From NCBI RefSeq assembly GCF_019160155.1, contig NZ_JAFNIH010000061.1, positions 210,063-274,062 on the forward strand: 64,000 nucleotides of DNA, written 5' to 3'. Of this stretch, positions 44,651 to 53,546 are shown piece after piece. The notes under the pieces were generated by a model that saw only the letters and a list, made by a program, of their open reading frames with translations, was not told where the DNA came from and did not search any database. The stretch's first letter is position 1. Each line of letters begins with the position of its first letter. The translations under genes were made by a program, and so were the position numbers. The stretch comes from Pinisolibacter aquiterrae (lineage in GTDB: Bacteria > Pseudomonadota > Alphaproteobacteria > Rhizobiales > Ancalomicrobiaceae).

Positions 44651-44686
44651 GGTCTTCTCTCCCGGCGTCGCGCCGGGAGGAGACCG
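44651..44686 (+). other. strong hairpin between gldA and cfa
   Basis: CTCCCGGCG (44659-44667) and CGCCGGGAG (44671-44679) form a perfect 9-bp stem with a TCG loop, with some further pairing outside. It ends about 20-28 bases before the cfa start codon. No T-tract follows on plus, so it may fold in the cfa leader near the ribosome-binding site (GAGGTGAG) as much as end the gldA message. Confidence 0.45.
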
Positions 44687-44707
44687 ACGATCGCGAGGTG
44701 AGCCACG

Positions 44708-46006
44708 ATGACCCAGGCTTCGGAGGAGAGACGCCTCGACGCGGCGACCGCCCTTCTCGAACACGTCCACCGGATTCTCGACCTCTCCTTCGGCTTCGAG
44801 CTGTGGGACCGGCGGCGCGTGCCGGCCGATACGCCCGCCGACGGGCTGCGGATCGCCATCACCCACGAGGGTGCGGTGACGCGGCTCCTCAGGCGGCCGA
44901 AGGCGACGACGCTGATCGATCTCCACGCCGCCGGCTTCGTCGACATTCGCGGCGGCACGCTGTTCGATCTCGCCGAGCGGCGGCCGAAGGTGCGCACCAA
45001 GGCGATCCTGAAGACCCTCGACAAGGGGCTGCTGCTGCGTTCGCTGCTGCCGTTTCTTCTCGGAACGGCGCGGCTGCCGGCCGTCGCCTCCCTGACCGCC
45101 AAGGACGACGACGCCGCGACGGGCAGCCGGCGCGAGGACATCGAGTTCCATTACGACGTCTCGAACGACTTCTACAAACTCTTCCTCGATCCGGAGATGG
45201 TCTACACCTGCGGCTATTTCACGGACTGGGGCAACGATCTCGCGACGGCGCAGCGCGACAAGCTCGACATGATCTGCCGCAAGCTGCGCCTTAAGCCCGG
45301 CGACCGGATGCTCGACATCGGCTCGGGCTGGGGCGCGCTCGTCTGTCACGCGGCCGAGCACTACGGCGTGACCGCGCTCGGCGTCACGCTGTCGAGCGAG
45401 CAGTTGGCGCTCTCCCGGACGAAGGTCGCGGAACGCGGGCTCGCCGACCGGGTCCGCATCGAGTTGCAGGACTTCCGCATGCTCGAGGGTCAGTTCGACA
45501 AGATCTCCTCGATCGGCATGTTCGAACATGTCGGGATCGACAATCACGGCGCCTATTTCTCGACGATCGACCGGCTTCTCGCCGACGGCGGGCTCTATCT
45601 GCACCACGCCATCACCCGGCCGGGCAAGCTCGACCTGCGCAAATTTCGCAAGAAGAAGGCCGAATACAAGGCGATCACCAGCTACATCTTCCCCGGCGGC
45701 GAGCTCGACCACATCGGCTGGACCGCCACCAATCTCGAGGCGCATCGGTTCGAGATCCACGACGTCGAGGGCTGGCGTGAGCATTACGCGCGGACGACGG
45801 AATTCTGGGCGCGCAATCTGATCGCCCATCGCGAGGCGGCGGAGGCGATCGCCGGGCCGGCGAAGACGCGGATCTGGGTCCTCTATCTCGCCGGCGTCTC
45901 GCTCGCCTTCCGCAACGGGTCGGTATCGATCTTCCAGACGCTCGCCTCCAAGCGCCGGCGCGGCCCCTCGGGTCTGCCGCCGACACGAGCCGATCTCTAT
46001 CGCTGA
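44708..46006 (+). CDS. cfa: cyclopropane-fatty-acyl-phospholipid synthase
   Basis: Adds a methylene bridge from S-adenosylmethionine to unsaturated acyl chains of membrane lipids. The 432-residue protein has the CFA N-terminal domain (about 1-140), HYDVSNDFYKLFLDPEMVYTCGYF (in pieces; about 148-172), the SAM loop MLDIGSGWGAL near 201-211, GVTLSSEQ, and the late FEHVGIDNHGAYF and FRRWLYLAG-type (IWVLYLAGVSLAF) motifs. Cytosolic and membrane-associated. The long gap to gldA makes it a separate unit. Confidence 0.95.
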   Translation: MTQASEERRLDAATALLEHVHRILDLSFGFELWDRRRVPADTPADGLRIAITHEGAVTRLLRRPKATTLIDLHAAGFVDIRGGTLFDLAERRPKVRTKAILKTLDKGLLLRSLLPFLLGTARLPAVASLTAKDDDAATGSRREDIEFHYDVSNDFYKLFLDPEMVYTCGYFTDWGNDLATAQRDKLDMICRKLRLKPGDRMLDIGSGWGALVCHAAEHYGVTALGVTLSSEQLALSRTKVAERGLADRVRIELQDFRMLEGQFDKISSIGMFEHVGIDNHGAYFSTIDRLLADGGLYLHHAITRPGKLDLRKFRKKKAEYKAITSYIFPGGELDHIGWTATNLEAHRFEIHDVEGWREHYARTTEFWARNLIAHREAAEAIAGPAKTRIWVLYLAGVSLAFRNGSVSIFQTLASKRRRGPSGLPPTRADLYR

Positions 46007-46030
46007 GGCGGCACCGCGCGCCCCGCGACG

Positions 46031-46666
46031 TCAGAAGGCGCTGCCGTCCTCGCGCAGGAACGCCTCCTCCTCGGGGCTCGACGGGCGGCCGAGGATGGCG
46101 TTGCGATGGGGGAAGCGGCCGAAGCGGGCGACGATGTCGCGGTGGCGATGGGCGAAGTCGAGGGCGTTCTCGAAATAGGCGAGGTTCGGCGAGGCGCGCC
46201 GGGCGGCCTCGGCGGTGATCGCCTCGAAGCGCTCGATCATCTCGTCCTGATCGGCGAGCCGTTCGGAATGCATCAGCGGCATGAAGACGAAGCTCGCGCG
46301 GAAGAGATCGCCCGCCACGGGATCGGCGAGTTCGGAGGCGTGGCGGGAGGCCTCGACCGCGAGGGCGTCGTGGGCATACATGCCCGGCGTGCCCCGATGG
46401 ATGTTGCGCGGCAGCTGATCGAGCGCCACCACGACCGCGGTCGCGCTCGCCGGATCGCCCGGCCGCCAGCCGGCGGCGAGGCGCGCGGCGACGCGCTCGA
46501 CCAACGCGCCGAACCGGGCGGCGATCTCGGCATCGATCGCCGCATCCTTGCCCCACCACCGGCGCAGGCGAACGTCACCCTCGGCCGGGACGACGTCGGA
46601 GAGGTCGCCGAACCAATAGGCGAGGAGATCTCGAAGCGCGGCGGCGTCGTTCGGCGCGTCCGTCAT
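46031..46666 (-). CDS. DUF924 family protein
   Basis: A 211-residue member of DUF924 (tetratricopeptide-like helical family). The signatures are LLAYWFGDL near the start, RWWGKDAAIDAEIAARFG, LDQLPRNIHRGTPGMYAHD and RHRDIVARFGRFPHRNAILGR. No catalytic role is established. Its start overlaps the stop of the SnoaL-like gene by four bases (ATGA), so they are coupled. Confidence 0.9.
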   Translation of the reverse strand: MTDAPNDAAALRDLLAYWFGDLSDVVPAEGDVRLRRWWGKDAAIDAEIAARFGALVERVAARLAAGWRPGDPASATAVVVALDQLPRNIHRGTPGMYAHDALAVEASRHASELADPVAGDLFRASFVFMPLMHSERLADQDEMIERFEAITAEAARRASPNLAYFENALDFAHRHRDIVARFGRFPHRNAILGRPSSPEEEAFLREDGSAF

Positions 46667-47067
46667 GCCAGCACCTGCCGGGAGATGGCGGCGGAATCGC
46701 GCGCGCCCCAGCGCGCGGAGATCCGACCGTCGGCGAATTCGAACCATTCCATCGCCGTGACCTCGTAGGTCTTGCCGGTCGGCGTCACGCCGGCGAGCCC
46801 CCGGAAGGGGCCGACGAAGCGGCCGGTCTCGCGACAGCGCACCGCCGCGCGGTCCTCGGTCACGATCATGTCGAGGATCTCGAGGCGCATGCTCATGCCG
46901 TGGTGAAGCTCGCTCCAGACCGGCTCGGCGACGTCGAGGTTTCCATGGCCGAGCACGCCCCAGATCTTCGGCTCGGGCGCGAAGATCTCTCGCAACCGCA
47001 CCATGTCGAAGGCGTCGAGCGCCTCGACATAGGCCCGCACCAAGTCCTCGTTCCGCGACGCCGTCAT
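46663..47067 (-). CDS. SnoaL-like / NTF2-fold protein
   Basis: A 134-residue small protein of the NTF2-like superfamily: NEDLVRAYVEALDAFDMVRLREIFAPE is the typical first helix pair, followed by curved-sheet strands including AVRCRETGRF and the closing VTAMEWFEFADGRISARW. Members act as ester cyclases, isomerases or ligand-binding subunits; no catalytic residue pattern is decisive here. ATG 47067 has GAGAAGG nine bases upstream. First gene of a two-gene unit with the DUF924 gene. Confidence 0.8.
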   Translation of the reverse strand: MTASRNEDLVRAYVEALDAFDMVRLREIFAPEPKIWGVLGHGNLDVAEPVWSELHHGMSMRLEILDMIVTEDRAAVRCRETGRFVGPFRGLAGVTPTGKTYEVTAMEWFEFADGRISARWGARDSAAISRQVLA

Positions 47068-47141
47068 GGTTGCGACCTTCTCCCTCTTCGATCCTGCGAA
47101 CGCGTCGCATAGTCGACCGGGGCCGGTCACCGATCAAGACG

Positions 47142-47175
47142 GGAAACGAAAAAGGGCGCCCGTCGGGGCGCCCTT
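47142..47175 (-). terminator. intrinsic terminator of pnp
   Basis: AAGGGCGCCC (47152-47161) and GGGCGCCCTT (47166-47175) form a perfect 10-bp stem with a GTCG loop. On the minus strand the stem is followed by TTTCGTTTC. It lies 25 bp after the pnp stop. Confidence 0.88.
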
Positions 47176-47199
47176 CGTTCGTCTCGAGGTCGGGAGCGA

Positions 47200-49335
47200 T
47201 CAGCCTTCGGCCTTCTCGCCCTCTTCCTTCTTGATTTCCTGGCCGGTGGCCTGGTCGACGACCTTCATCGACAGGCGAACCTTGCCGCGCTCGTCGAAGC
47301 CGAGCAGCTTGACCCACACCTTCTGGCCTTCCTTGACCACGTCGGTGACCTTGCCGACCTTCTGGGGGGCGAGCTGGGAGATGTGGACGAGGCCGTCGCG
47401 CGAACCGAAGAAGTTCACGAAGGCGCCGAACTCCATGCACTTGACGACCGTGCCCTCGTAGATCGCGTTCAGCTCGGGCTCGGCCGCGATCGACTTGACC
47501 CAGTTGACCGCCGCCTTGATCTTCTTCTGATCGGCGGAGGACACCTTGACGGTGCCGTCGTCCTGGATGTCGACCTTGGCGCCGGTCTTCTCGACGATCT
47601 CGCGGATCACCTTGCCGCCCGAGCCGATCACTTCACGGATCTTGTCGGTCGGGATCTTGAAGGACTCGATGCGCGGGGCATGCTCGCCGAGCTCGGGACG
47701 GGCCGAGGTGATCGCCTTCGACATCTCGTTCAGGATGTGGATGCGACCGTCCTTGGCCTGACCGAGAGCGACCTTCATGATCTCCTCGGTGATGCCGGCG
47801 ATCTTGATGTCCATCTGCAGCGAGGTCACGCCGTCGGCGGTGCCGGCCACCTTGAAGTCCATGTCGCCGAGGTGGTCCTCGTCACCGAGAATGTCGGTGA
47901 GGACGGCGAAGCGCTCGCCTTCCTTGATCAGGCCCATGGCGATGCCGGCGGTCGGCTGCTTGATCGGCACGCCCGCGTCCATCAGAGCGAGCGACGAGCC
48001 GCAGACGGTGGCCATCGACGAGGAGCCGTTCGACTCGGTGATCTCCGACACCAGACGGATGGTGTAGGGGAACTCGTGCTTGATCGGCAGGACCGGGTGG
48101 ATGGCACGCCAAGCGAGCTTGCCATGGCCGATCTCGCGACGGCCGGGCGAACCCATGCGGCCGGTCTCGCCGACCGAGTAGGGGGGGAAGTTGTAGTGGA
48201 GCATGAAGTGCTCCTTGTAGGTCCCCGCCAGGGCGTCGACGAACTGCTCGTCCTCGCCGGTGCCCAGCGTCGCGACGACCAGAGCCTGGGTCTCGCCGCG
48301 GGTGAAGAGGGCGGAACCGTGGGCGCGCGGCAGGATGCCGACCTCGGCGCGGATCGGACGGACGGTGACGAGGTCACGGCCGTCGATGCGGGCGCCGGTG
48401 TCGAGGATGTTCCAGCGCACCACCTTGGCCTGGACTTCCTTGAAGGCGGTCGCGACCTTTTCCTTCTCGAACTTCGCCTCGCCGTCGGCGGGGACGAGCG
48501 CGGCCATCACCTTCGCCTTGACGGCGTCGACGGCCTTGTAGCGGTCCTGCTTGACGGTGATCTTGTAGGCGTCGCGCAGATCGGCTTCGGCGATCTCGAG
48601 CACCGCCTTCTCGACCTCGGAGAGATCGGGGGCGACGAAGTCGCGCGGCTCCTTGGCGGCCTTCTCGGCGAGACGGATGATCGCCTCGATCACCGGCTGG
48701 AAGCCGGCGTGGCCGAACATCACGGCACCGAGCATGACGTCCTCGGAGAGCTCCTTGGCTTCCGATTCGACCATCATGACGGCGTCTTGGGTGCCGGCGA
48801 CGACGAGATCGAGCTTGTTCTCGGTCTCTTCGTCGAGCTGCGGGTTCAGCACGTATTCGCCGTTGATGTAGCCGACGCGGGCGCCGCCGATCGGGCCCAT
48901 GAAGGGCACGCCGGAGAGGGTCAGCGCGGCGGAGGCGGCGACCATGGCGACGACGTCGGGGGCGTTCTCGAGATCATGGGAGAGAACGGTGACGATCACC
49001 TGGGTGTCGCACTTGAAGCCCTCGACGAAGAGGGGGCGGATCGGGCGGTCGATCAGGCGGGAGATCAGGGTCTCGGCCTCGGAGGGACGGCCCTCGCGCT
49101 TGAAGTAGCCGCCCGGGATCTTGCCGGCCGCGAAGGCCTTTTCCTGGTAGTTGACGGTCAGCGGGAAGAAGTCCTGGCCGGGCTTCGGCTCCTTCATCGC
49201 CACGACGGTGGCGAGGACGGTGGTCTCGCCATAGGTGGCGAGCACGGCGCCGTCGGCCTGACGGGCGATCTTGCCGGTCTCGAGCACGAGCGTGCGGCCG
49301 GCCCAGTCGATGACTTCGCGATGGATGTCGAACAT
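47200..49335 (-). CDS. pnp: polyribonucleotide nucleotidyltransferase (PNPase)
   Basis: Phosphorolytic 3'-5' exoribonuclease of the RNA degradosome. The 711-residue product has two RNase PH domains (about 10-230 and 310-545) joined by a helical domain, a KH domain (about 553-615, with [15 protein letters not shown]) and an S1 domain (about 620-690, with [20 protein letters not shown] and GLVHISQLA). The tail is acidic ([10 protein letters not shown]). ATG 49335 gives the standard [14 protein letters not shown] start. Transcribed after rpsO with a 331-bp structured leader between, and ended by a strong terminator. Confidence 0.98.
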   Translation of the reverse strand: MFDIHREVIDWAGRTLVLETGKIARQADGAVLATYGETTVLATVVAMKEPKPGQDFFPLTVNYQEKAFAAGKIPGGYFKREGRPSEAETLISRLIDRPIRPLFVEGFKCDTQVIVTVLSHDLENAPDVVAMVAASAALTLSGVPFMGPIGGARVGYINGEYVLNPQLDEETENKLDLVVAGTQDAVMMVESEAKELSEDVMLGAVMFGHAGFQPVIEAIIRLAEKAAKEPRDFVAPDLSEVEKAVLEIAEADLRDAYKITVKQDRYKAVDAVKAKVMAALVPADGEAKFEKEKVATAFKEVQAKVVRWNILDTGARIDGRDLVTVRPIRAEVGILPRAHGSALFTRGETQALVVATLGTGEDEQFVDALAGTYKEHFMLHYNFPPYSVGETGRMGSPGRREIGHGKLAWRAIHPVLPIKHEFPYTIRLVSEITESNGSSSMATVCGSSLALMDAGVPIKQPTAGIAMGLIKEGERFAVLTDILGDEDHLGDMDFKVAGTADGVTSLQMDIKIAGITEEIMKVALGQAKDGRIHILNEMSKAITSARPELGEHAPRIESFKIPTDKIREVIGSGGKVIREIVEKTGAKVDIQDDGTVKVSSADQKKIKAAVNWVKSIAAEPELNAIYEGTVVKCMEFGAFVNFFGSRDGLVHISQLAPQKVGKVTDVVKEGQKVWVKLLGFDERGKVRLSMKVVDQATGQEIKKEEGEKAEG

Positions 49336-49666
49336 GTGTCTTCGGTCCTCACGGAGCGCGTCCCTATGACGGCTCCGCATCTTGTTCGCGCGCGGGACGC
49401 CGAAGCGGCATCCTCGCGCGCCTGTCACGGGCGGACGGGAAACCCCGTCCGATGGACCATGAGCAAGACGGCGGGGGGCTCTGCCCGATCCGGGCGCGGA
49501 GCCCCCGGCGATCCTGCCATGGTCCGCGAGCGCTTCCGGCGGCGACCCGATACGCGGCACCCGGAAGCACGAGACGGAGATCACTCCCCGTCGGAGAGAG
49601 ACGGAGCGGCGCGAGCGCCGCTCCGAAGGTCGATCGTCGGCGCGGGACGGACCCCGCGCCGTGGCG
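49336..49666 (-). ncRNA. structured rpsO-pnp leader (probable RNase III/PNPase control element)
   Basis: The 331 bases between rpsO and pnp hold no gene but three strong hairpins. (1) A 10-bp stem at 49603-49624, 43 bp after the rpsO stop, is a probable attenuator. (2) A long compound stem-loop spans 49454-49525, with outer arms GGACCATG/CATGGTCC, middle arms GGGGGCTC/GAGCCCCC and inner arms GCCCG/CGGGC. (3) An 8-bp stem lies at 49432-49451. In E. coli the same interval carries an rpsO terminator and an RNase III-cut hairpin through which PNPase limits its own synthesis; a similar role is inferred. Confidence 0.65.
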
Positions 49667-49936
49667 TCAGCGGCGCAGGCCGAGACGCTCGATCAGAGAC
49701 TTGTAGCGCGCTTCGTCCTTCGACTTCAGATAGTCGAGAAGCGAGCGGCGCGACGAGACCATCTTCAGGAGGCCACGACGGGAGTGGTTGTCCTTGGCGT
49801 GGGTCTTGAAGTGCTCGGTGAGGTTGACGATCCGCTCGGTCAGGACCGCGACCTGCACTTCCGGCGAGCCGGTGTCGCCTTCCTTGGTCGCGTACTGCTT
49901 GACGAGTTCGAGCTTGCGTTCAGCCGTGATCGACAT
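49667..49936 (-). CDS. rpsO: 30S ribosomal protein S15
   Basis: An 89-residue S15, the exact usual length. Recognisable segments are [34 protein letters not shown] and the closing [15 protein letters not shown] 49936 gives the family start MSITAERK. Followed by pnp in the common alphaproteobacterial order. Confidence 0.98.
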   Translation of the reverse strand: MSITAERKLELVKQYATKEGDTGSPEVQVAVLTERIVNLTEHFKTHAKDNHSRRGLLKMVSSRRSLLDYLKSKDEARYKSLIERLGLRR

Positions 49937-50074
49937 CGTGAGATCATCCTTTCGGGTGAGACAAACGAACATGGCCCCGCCGGGATGTCGTCCAGCGGGG
50001 TCGGCGCGCGGGTCTTATGCACGAAAGAGGACCGGAACGCCACACAAAACGCCGCGAGGTCGGGCCCGCCGCGA

Positions 50075-50545
50075 TCATCGCGCCGCCGGCAGGCGCCGAG
50101 CGGCGGTCGCGGCCTCCCCGAGGCGGCGTTTCAGCCGTTCGGCGACGTCGTCGAGCCGGCATTCCCAGATCACCATCACCCGGAAGCCACGGGCCCGAAG
50201 GGCGCGGATCGCGGCCGCGTCGCGGGCGCGATTGGCGGTGAATTTAGCCTCCCAGAAGGCGCGATTGTTCTTCGGGATCGTGGCGCGGCGGCAGCCGGTG
50301 TGGTGATGCCAGAAGCAGCCGTCGACGAAGATCGCGAAGCGGCGGCGGGCATTGGCGAAATCGGGGCTGCCGGGCAGGCCCTTCACGTTGCGGCGATAGG
50401 CGATGCCGAGATCGCGCAAGGCGCGCGCCACCACCTCCTCCGGCGCGGTGCGCTTCTGGCGGACCCGGCCGAGGAGCGCCGCGCGTTCCGGCGATTGCGG
50501 GATCGGGCGCGGCGGGCGGGCGGGCTTCGGCGCATCCTCCGCCAT
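50075..50545 (-). CDS. vsr: very short patch repair (Vsr) endonuclease
   Basis: Nicks next to T:G mismatches that arise when a methylated cytosine deaminates. The 156-residue protein has the Vsr core: RSPEVRARRRMR-like RTAPEEVVARALRDLG, GLPGSPDFANARRRFAIFV with the metal-binding aspartate, the DGCFWHHHTGC zinc-like site, and KNNRAFWEAKFTANRARD. The N-terminus carries a proline-rich extension (PKPARPPRPIP). It starts four bases after the dcm stop and so serves that methylase. Confidence 0.92.
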   Translation of the reverse strand: MAEDAPKPARPPRPIPQSPERAALLGRVRQKRTAPEEVVARALRDLGIAYRRNVKGLPGSPDFANARRRFAIFVDGCFWHHHTGCRRATIPKNNRAFWEAKFTANRARDAAAIRALRARGFRVMVIWECRLDDVAERLKRRLGEAATAARRLPAAR

Positions 50546-50549
50546 TTCG

Positions 50550-51698
50550 TCACTCCGCCGCGAGCGCCGTCGCCGCGCCGCGCATCCGGTCGAGATGGGC
50601 GGCGACGCGGTCGCGGAAGCCGGTCGGCAGGCGCAGGCTGGTGCGGTCGAGCCGCGACAGGAAGCCGGCGCTGGCGCGGACGGAGAGCGGCTTGCCGGGA
50701 TGGCGCAGAAAGGCGGCGAGCGGGGGGCGGGCCGCGAAGACCGGATGGGCGCCGATCGCCACCGCGCGACGGCCGGTGCCGTCGAAACGGGCGGCGTCGG
50801 GCCAACGCTCGGCCGCGCCGAGATCGCGATCACGGGCCGCGTCGTAACGGCCGGGCCGGGCGAGCCGTTCGCCGATCCAGGCGGCGACGGGCACCGAGAC
50901 GGCATTGCCGACCAGCGACCAGCGAAAGCGGGCGAGCCCGGCGGCGGTGGCGGCGGCGGTCCAATCCTCGGGGAAGCCCTGGAGGCGCTCGGCGTCGCGG
51001 ATGTCGGGGGTGACGATGGCGCCGTCGGCCATCAGGATCGCCGGCGGCGAGGGAATGCCGACGGAGGAGCCGTTCTTCAACGTCGGCACGCAGTCCTGGC
51101 CCCAGCCGAGGCCGCGAATGCCCTCGGTCCAGTAGAAGCCGTGGGCGTGGGTGTCGAGCGCGGTCGCGGGCGACGTCGGCTCGGCCTCGTCGACGAGCAG
51201 GATCTCGGCCGGGTCGATCGTCCGGCTCGCCAGCATGAAGACGCGGCGGCGGCGCTGCGGCAGGAAGGCGAGCGTGTCGACGGTGCGATAGGCCCAGCGA
51301 AAGCCGCGCGCCTCGAAGGCCTCGACGAGCTTCGCCATGGCCGAACCGCCGTCGAGGCGCAGCATGAAGGAGACGTTCTCGAGCAGGACATGGGCGGGGC
51401 GCGCCACGTCCATCAGGCGGAAGACGTGATCGACCAGGCTCGACTTGGCCCCGGCCATGCCGAGGGTGCGGCCGGCCTGGGAGAGATCCTGGCAGGGAAA
51501 GCCGGCGGTCATCAGATCATGCGCCGGTAGGCTCTCGATCGCGCGAACGTCGGGCAGGATCGGGGTCTCGGGGAAGCGGTCGGCGAGCACGGTGGCGGCG
51601 GGGCGCCAGACCTCGCAGAAGATCTCGGCCGCATGGCCCCCGGCGGCGAGCCCGCTCTCGAGGCCGCCGATCCCGGCGAACAGTCCCGCGATGCGCAT
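50550..51698 (-). CDS. dcm: DNA (cytosine-5-)-methyltransferase
   Basis: C5-cytosine methylase, 382 residues. Conserved motifs in order: I (LFAGIGGLESG, residues 6-16), IV with the catalytic cysteine C69 (GFPCQDLS), VI (ENV near 110), VIII (QRRRRVFMLA) and IX-X (GFPEDW and VGNAVSVPVAAWIG). Between VIII and IX lies the target-recognition region (about 165-250). ATG 51698 begins exactly at motif I. It is coupled to vsr, but no restriction endonuclease gene is adjacent. The symbol is used generically; the recognised sequence is not known. Confidence 0.92.
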   Translation of the reverse strand: MRIAGLFAGIGGLESGLAAGGHAAEIFCEVWRPAATVLADRFPETPILPDVRAIESLPAHDLMTAGFPCQDLSQAGRTLGMAGAKSSLVDHVFRLMDVARPAHVLLENVSFMLRLDGGSAMAKLVEAFEARGFRWAYRTVDTLAFLPQRRRRVFMLASRTIDPAEILLVDEAEPTSPATALDTHAHGFYWTEGIRGLGWGQDCVPTLKNGSSVGIPSPPAILMADGAIVTPDIRDAERLQGFPEDWTAAATAAGLARFRWSLVGNAVSVPVAAWIGERLARPGRYDAARDRDLGAAERWPDAARFDGTGRRAVAIGAHPVFAARPPLAAFLRHPGKPLSVRASAGFLSRLDRTSLRLPTGFRDRVAAHLDRMRGAATALAAE

Positions 51699-51800
51699 GT
51701 GGGTCCGCCCTCTGCCTCGAATCGCCCTCATCCTCGAGGCGGGCGAGGGGCGCGTCAAGCGAGAGGCGCCCCACATGGTGCGAGGACGCCCCGTCCCCGT

Positions 51801-52286
51801 TCAACCCTCGCGCAGGGGCGGCAGCGGATCGGCGTGGCGGAAGGCGAAGCGGGAATAGCCGAACCAGGAGACGAACATCGCCACCCCCGTGCCGACCACC
51901 GCCGCGACCGGCGGCAACAGGTCGTCCCAACCGTCGATCATGCGATCGAGCGTATAGAGGGTCGCGGCATAGACGCCGTAATTGACCAGCGCCGCGCCGA
52001 CCGCCACCGCGACGTAACGCGCGCCCTCGGCGACCACGGCGCGGGCGTCGGTGGTCTTGGCGTGCACCTTCCAGGTCCAGCGCCGGTTGATCATCCAAGT
52101 GGAGAACATCGCCACGGCGATGGCGAAGACGCGGGCGACATAGGGGTTCACGCCGAAGCCGGCGGACAGCAGCGTCAGCGTGCCGACGTCGATCGCGAAG
52201 CCGATGCCGCCGGTCATGGCGAACTTCAGGATGCGCTCGAGGCGCGCGCGAAGGGCGGGCGAGAGGGAGGCGGGCAGCGTGATCAT
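51801..52286 (-). CDS. GtrA-like membrane protein
   Basis: A 161-residue polytopic protein with four predicted helices. The family pattern is seen in FAMTGGIGFAIDVGTL (first helix), NPYVARVFAIAVAMFSTWMINRRWTWK (in pieces; second helix and loop) and the closing WFGYSRFAF. GtrA proteins are thought to flip lipid-linked sugars in O-antigen or cell-wall glycosylation. No glycosyltransferase gene lies beside it. Divergent from the methyltransferase gene; the 132-bp gap is GC-rich. Confidence 0.87.
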   Translation of the reverse strand: MITLPASLSPALRARLERILKFAMTGGIGFAIDVGTLTLLSAGFGVNPYVARVFAIAVAMFSTWMINRRWTWKVHAKTTDARAVVAEGARYVAVAVGAALVNYGVYAATLYTLDRMIDGWDDLLPPVAAVVGTGVAMFVSWFGYSRFAFRHADPLPPLREG

Positions 52287-52418
52287 CGGGTCTCGATCGC
52301 GAGGGTTTGCGGCGTTTTCGAGGGCGAGCGCGGCGAAACGCGGCGTTTCGCCCGCTTTCCTGCCTTCGGCGCGAGTTCCCCGTTGACCGGGGCGGCGGGT
52401 TCGGACAACACATCGCAG

Positions 52419-53546
52419 ATGGATCGCCCACGCAAGCCCCCGAAAAACTCCGGACGCCCGACCGACGCCCCCCGGCGCGATCGCGGCCCCGCGCGCCCCG
52501 CCGCCGCGGCCGAGCCGCCGCGCCGATCGCCGAAACCGGCGCCGCGCGTCGAGACGGCGGAAGCGATCGATCCGCCGCGTCCGCCGATCGATCCGGCCGC
52601 CTTCTCCGGTGCCCGCGCGAGCGGCGACGCGCTCGCCGCGATCATGCTCGAGACCGACGGCTGGGCCGACTATCAGTTGCTCGACAGTGGCTTCGGCCGC
52701 AAGCTCGAGCGCTACGGCCACATCCGCATCGTCCGGCCGGAGGAACAGGCGCTGTGGGCGCCGCGCCTCTCGGAAGCCGAGTGGGCGCGGGCCGACGCGG
52801 TCTTCACCGGCGACGTCGAGGAGGAGGGGCCGGGCCGCTGGCGCTTCCCGAAGCCGCTGCCGGAGACCTGGCCGATGAGCTTCGACCCGGTCAAATTCTC
52901 CTGCCGCTTCACCTCGTTCCGCCACACCGGCGTCTTCCCCGAGCAGGTGGCGCATTGGCAATGGATGCGGGCGGCGATCGGCCGGGCGGTGGCGGCCGGG
53001 CGCAAGCCCCGGCTCCTCAATCTCTTCGGCTATACCGGCCTCGCCAGTCTGGTGGCGGCGGCCGCGGGCGCCGAGGTGACCCATGTCGACGCCTCCAAGA
53101 AGTCGATCGCCTGGGCGCGCGAGAACCAGGGCGAGAGCGGGCTCGACCATCTGCCGATCCGCTGGATCTGCGACGACGCGATGAAATTCGTCCAGCGCGA
53201 CGTCCGCCGTGGCGCGCGCTACGACGCGATCGTGCTCGATCCGCCCAAATATGGGCGCGGCACCAACGGCGAGGTCTGGCAGTTGTTCGAGCATCTGCCG
53301 GAGATGCTGCGCGCCTGCCGGACGCTTCTTTCCGACGATCCGATCGGGCTGATCCTGACGGTCTACGCGATGCGCTCGTCCTATGCCTCGTTCCACGAGT
53401 TGACGGCGGAGACGATGGCCGGGCGCGGCGGGCATCTCGCCTCGGGCGAACTGTTCCTGCGCGAGGCCGAGGCGGCGGCGACGCCGGTCAGGCGGCGGCT
53501 GGCGACCTCGCTGTGGGTGCGCTGGACGCCGGAGGAGACACGATGA
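52419..53546 (+). CDS. class I SAM-dependent methyltransferase, RlmI-like
   Basis: A 375-residue probable rRNA methylase. An Arg/Pro/Ala-rich, probably disordered N-terminus (about 1-70) precedes a Rossmann methyltransferase core: SAM loop LNLFGYTGLASL near 200, acidic loop VTHVDASKKSIAWAREN, and the catalytic-type motif VLDPPKYGRG near 275. This is the pattern of the RlmI/RlmK family of 23S rRNA C5-cytosine methylases, though the N-terminal PUA domain is absent. The stop overlaps the next gene's start (ATGA), a TrmH-type methylase, so two RNA methylases are co-expressed. Confidence 0.88.
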   Translation: MDRPRKPPKNSGRPTDAPRRDRGPARPAAAAEPPRRSPKPAPRVETAEAIDPPRPPIDPAAFSGARASGDALAAIMLETDGWADYQLLDSGFGRKLERYGHIRIVRPEEQALWAPRLSEAEWARADAVFTGDVEEEGPGRWRFPKPLPETWPMSFDPVKFSCRFTSFRHTGVFPEQVAHWQWMRAAIGRAVAAGRKPRLLNLFGYTGLASLVAAAAGAEVTHVDASKKSIAWARENQGESGLDHLPIRWICDDAMKFVQRDVRRGARYDAIVLDPPKYGRGTNGEVWQLFEHLPEMLRACRTLLSDDPIGLILTVYAMRSSYASFHELTAETMAGRGGHLASGELFLREAEAAATPVRRRLATSLWVRWTPEETR

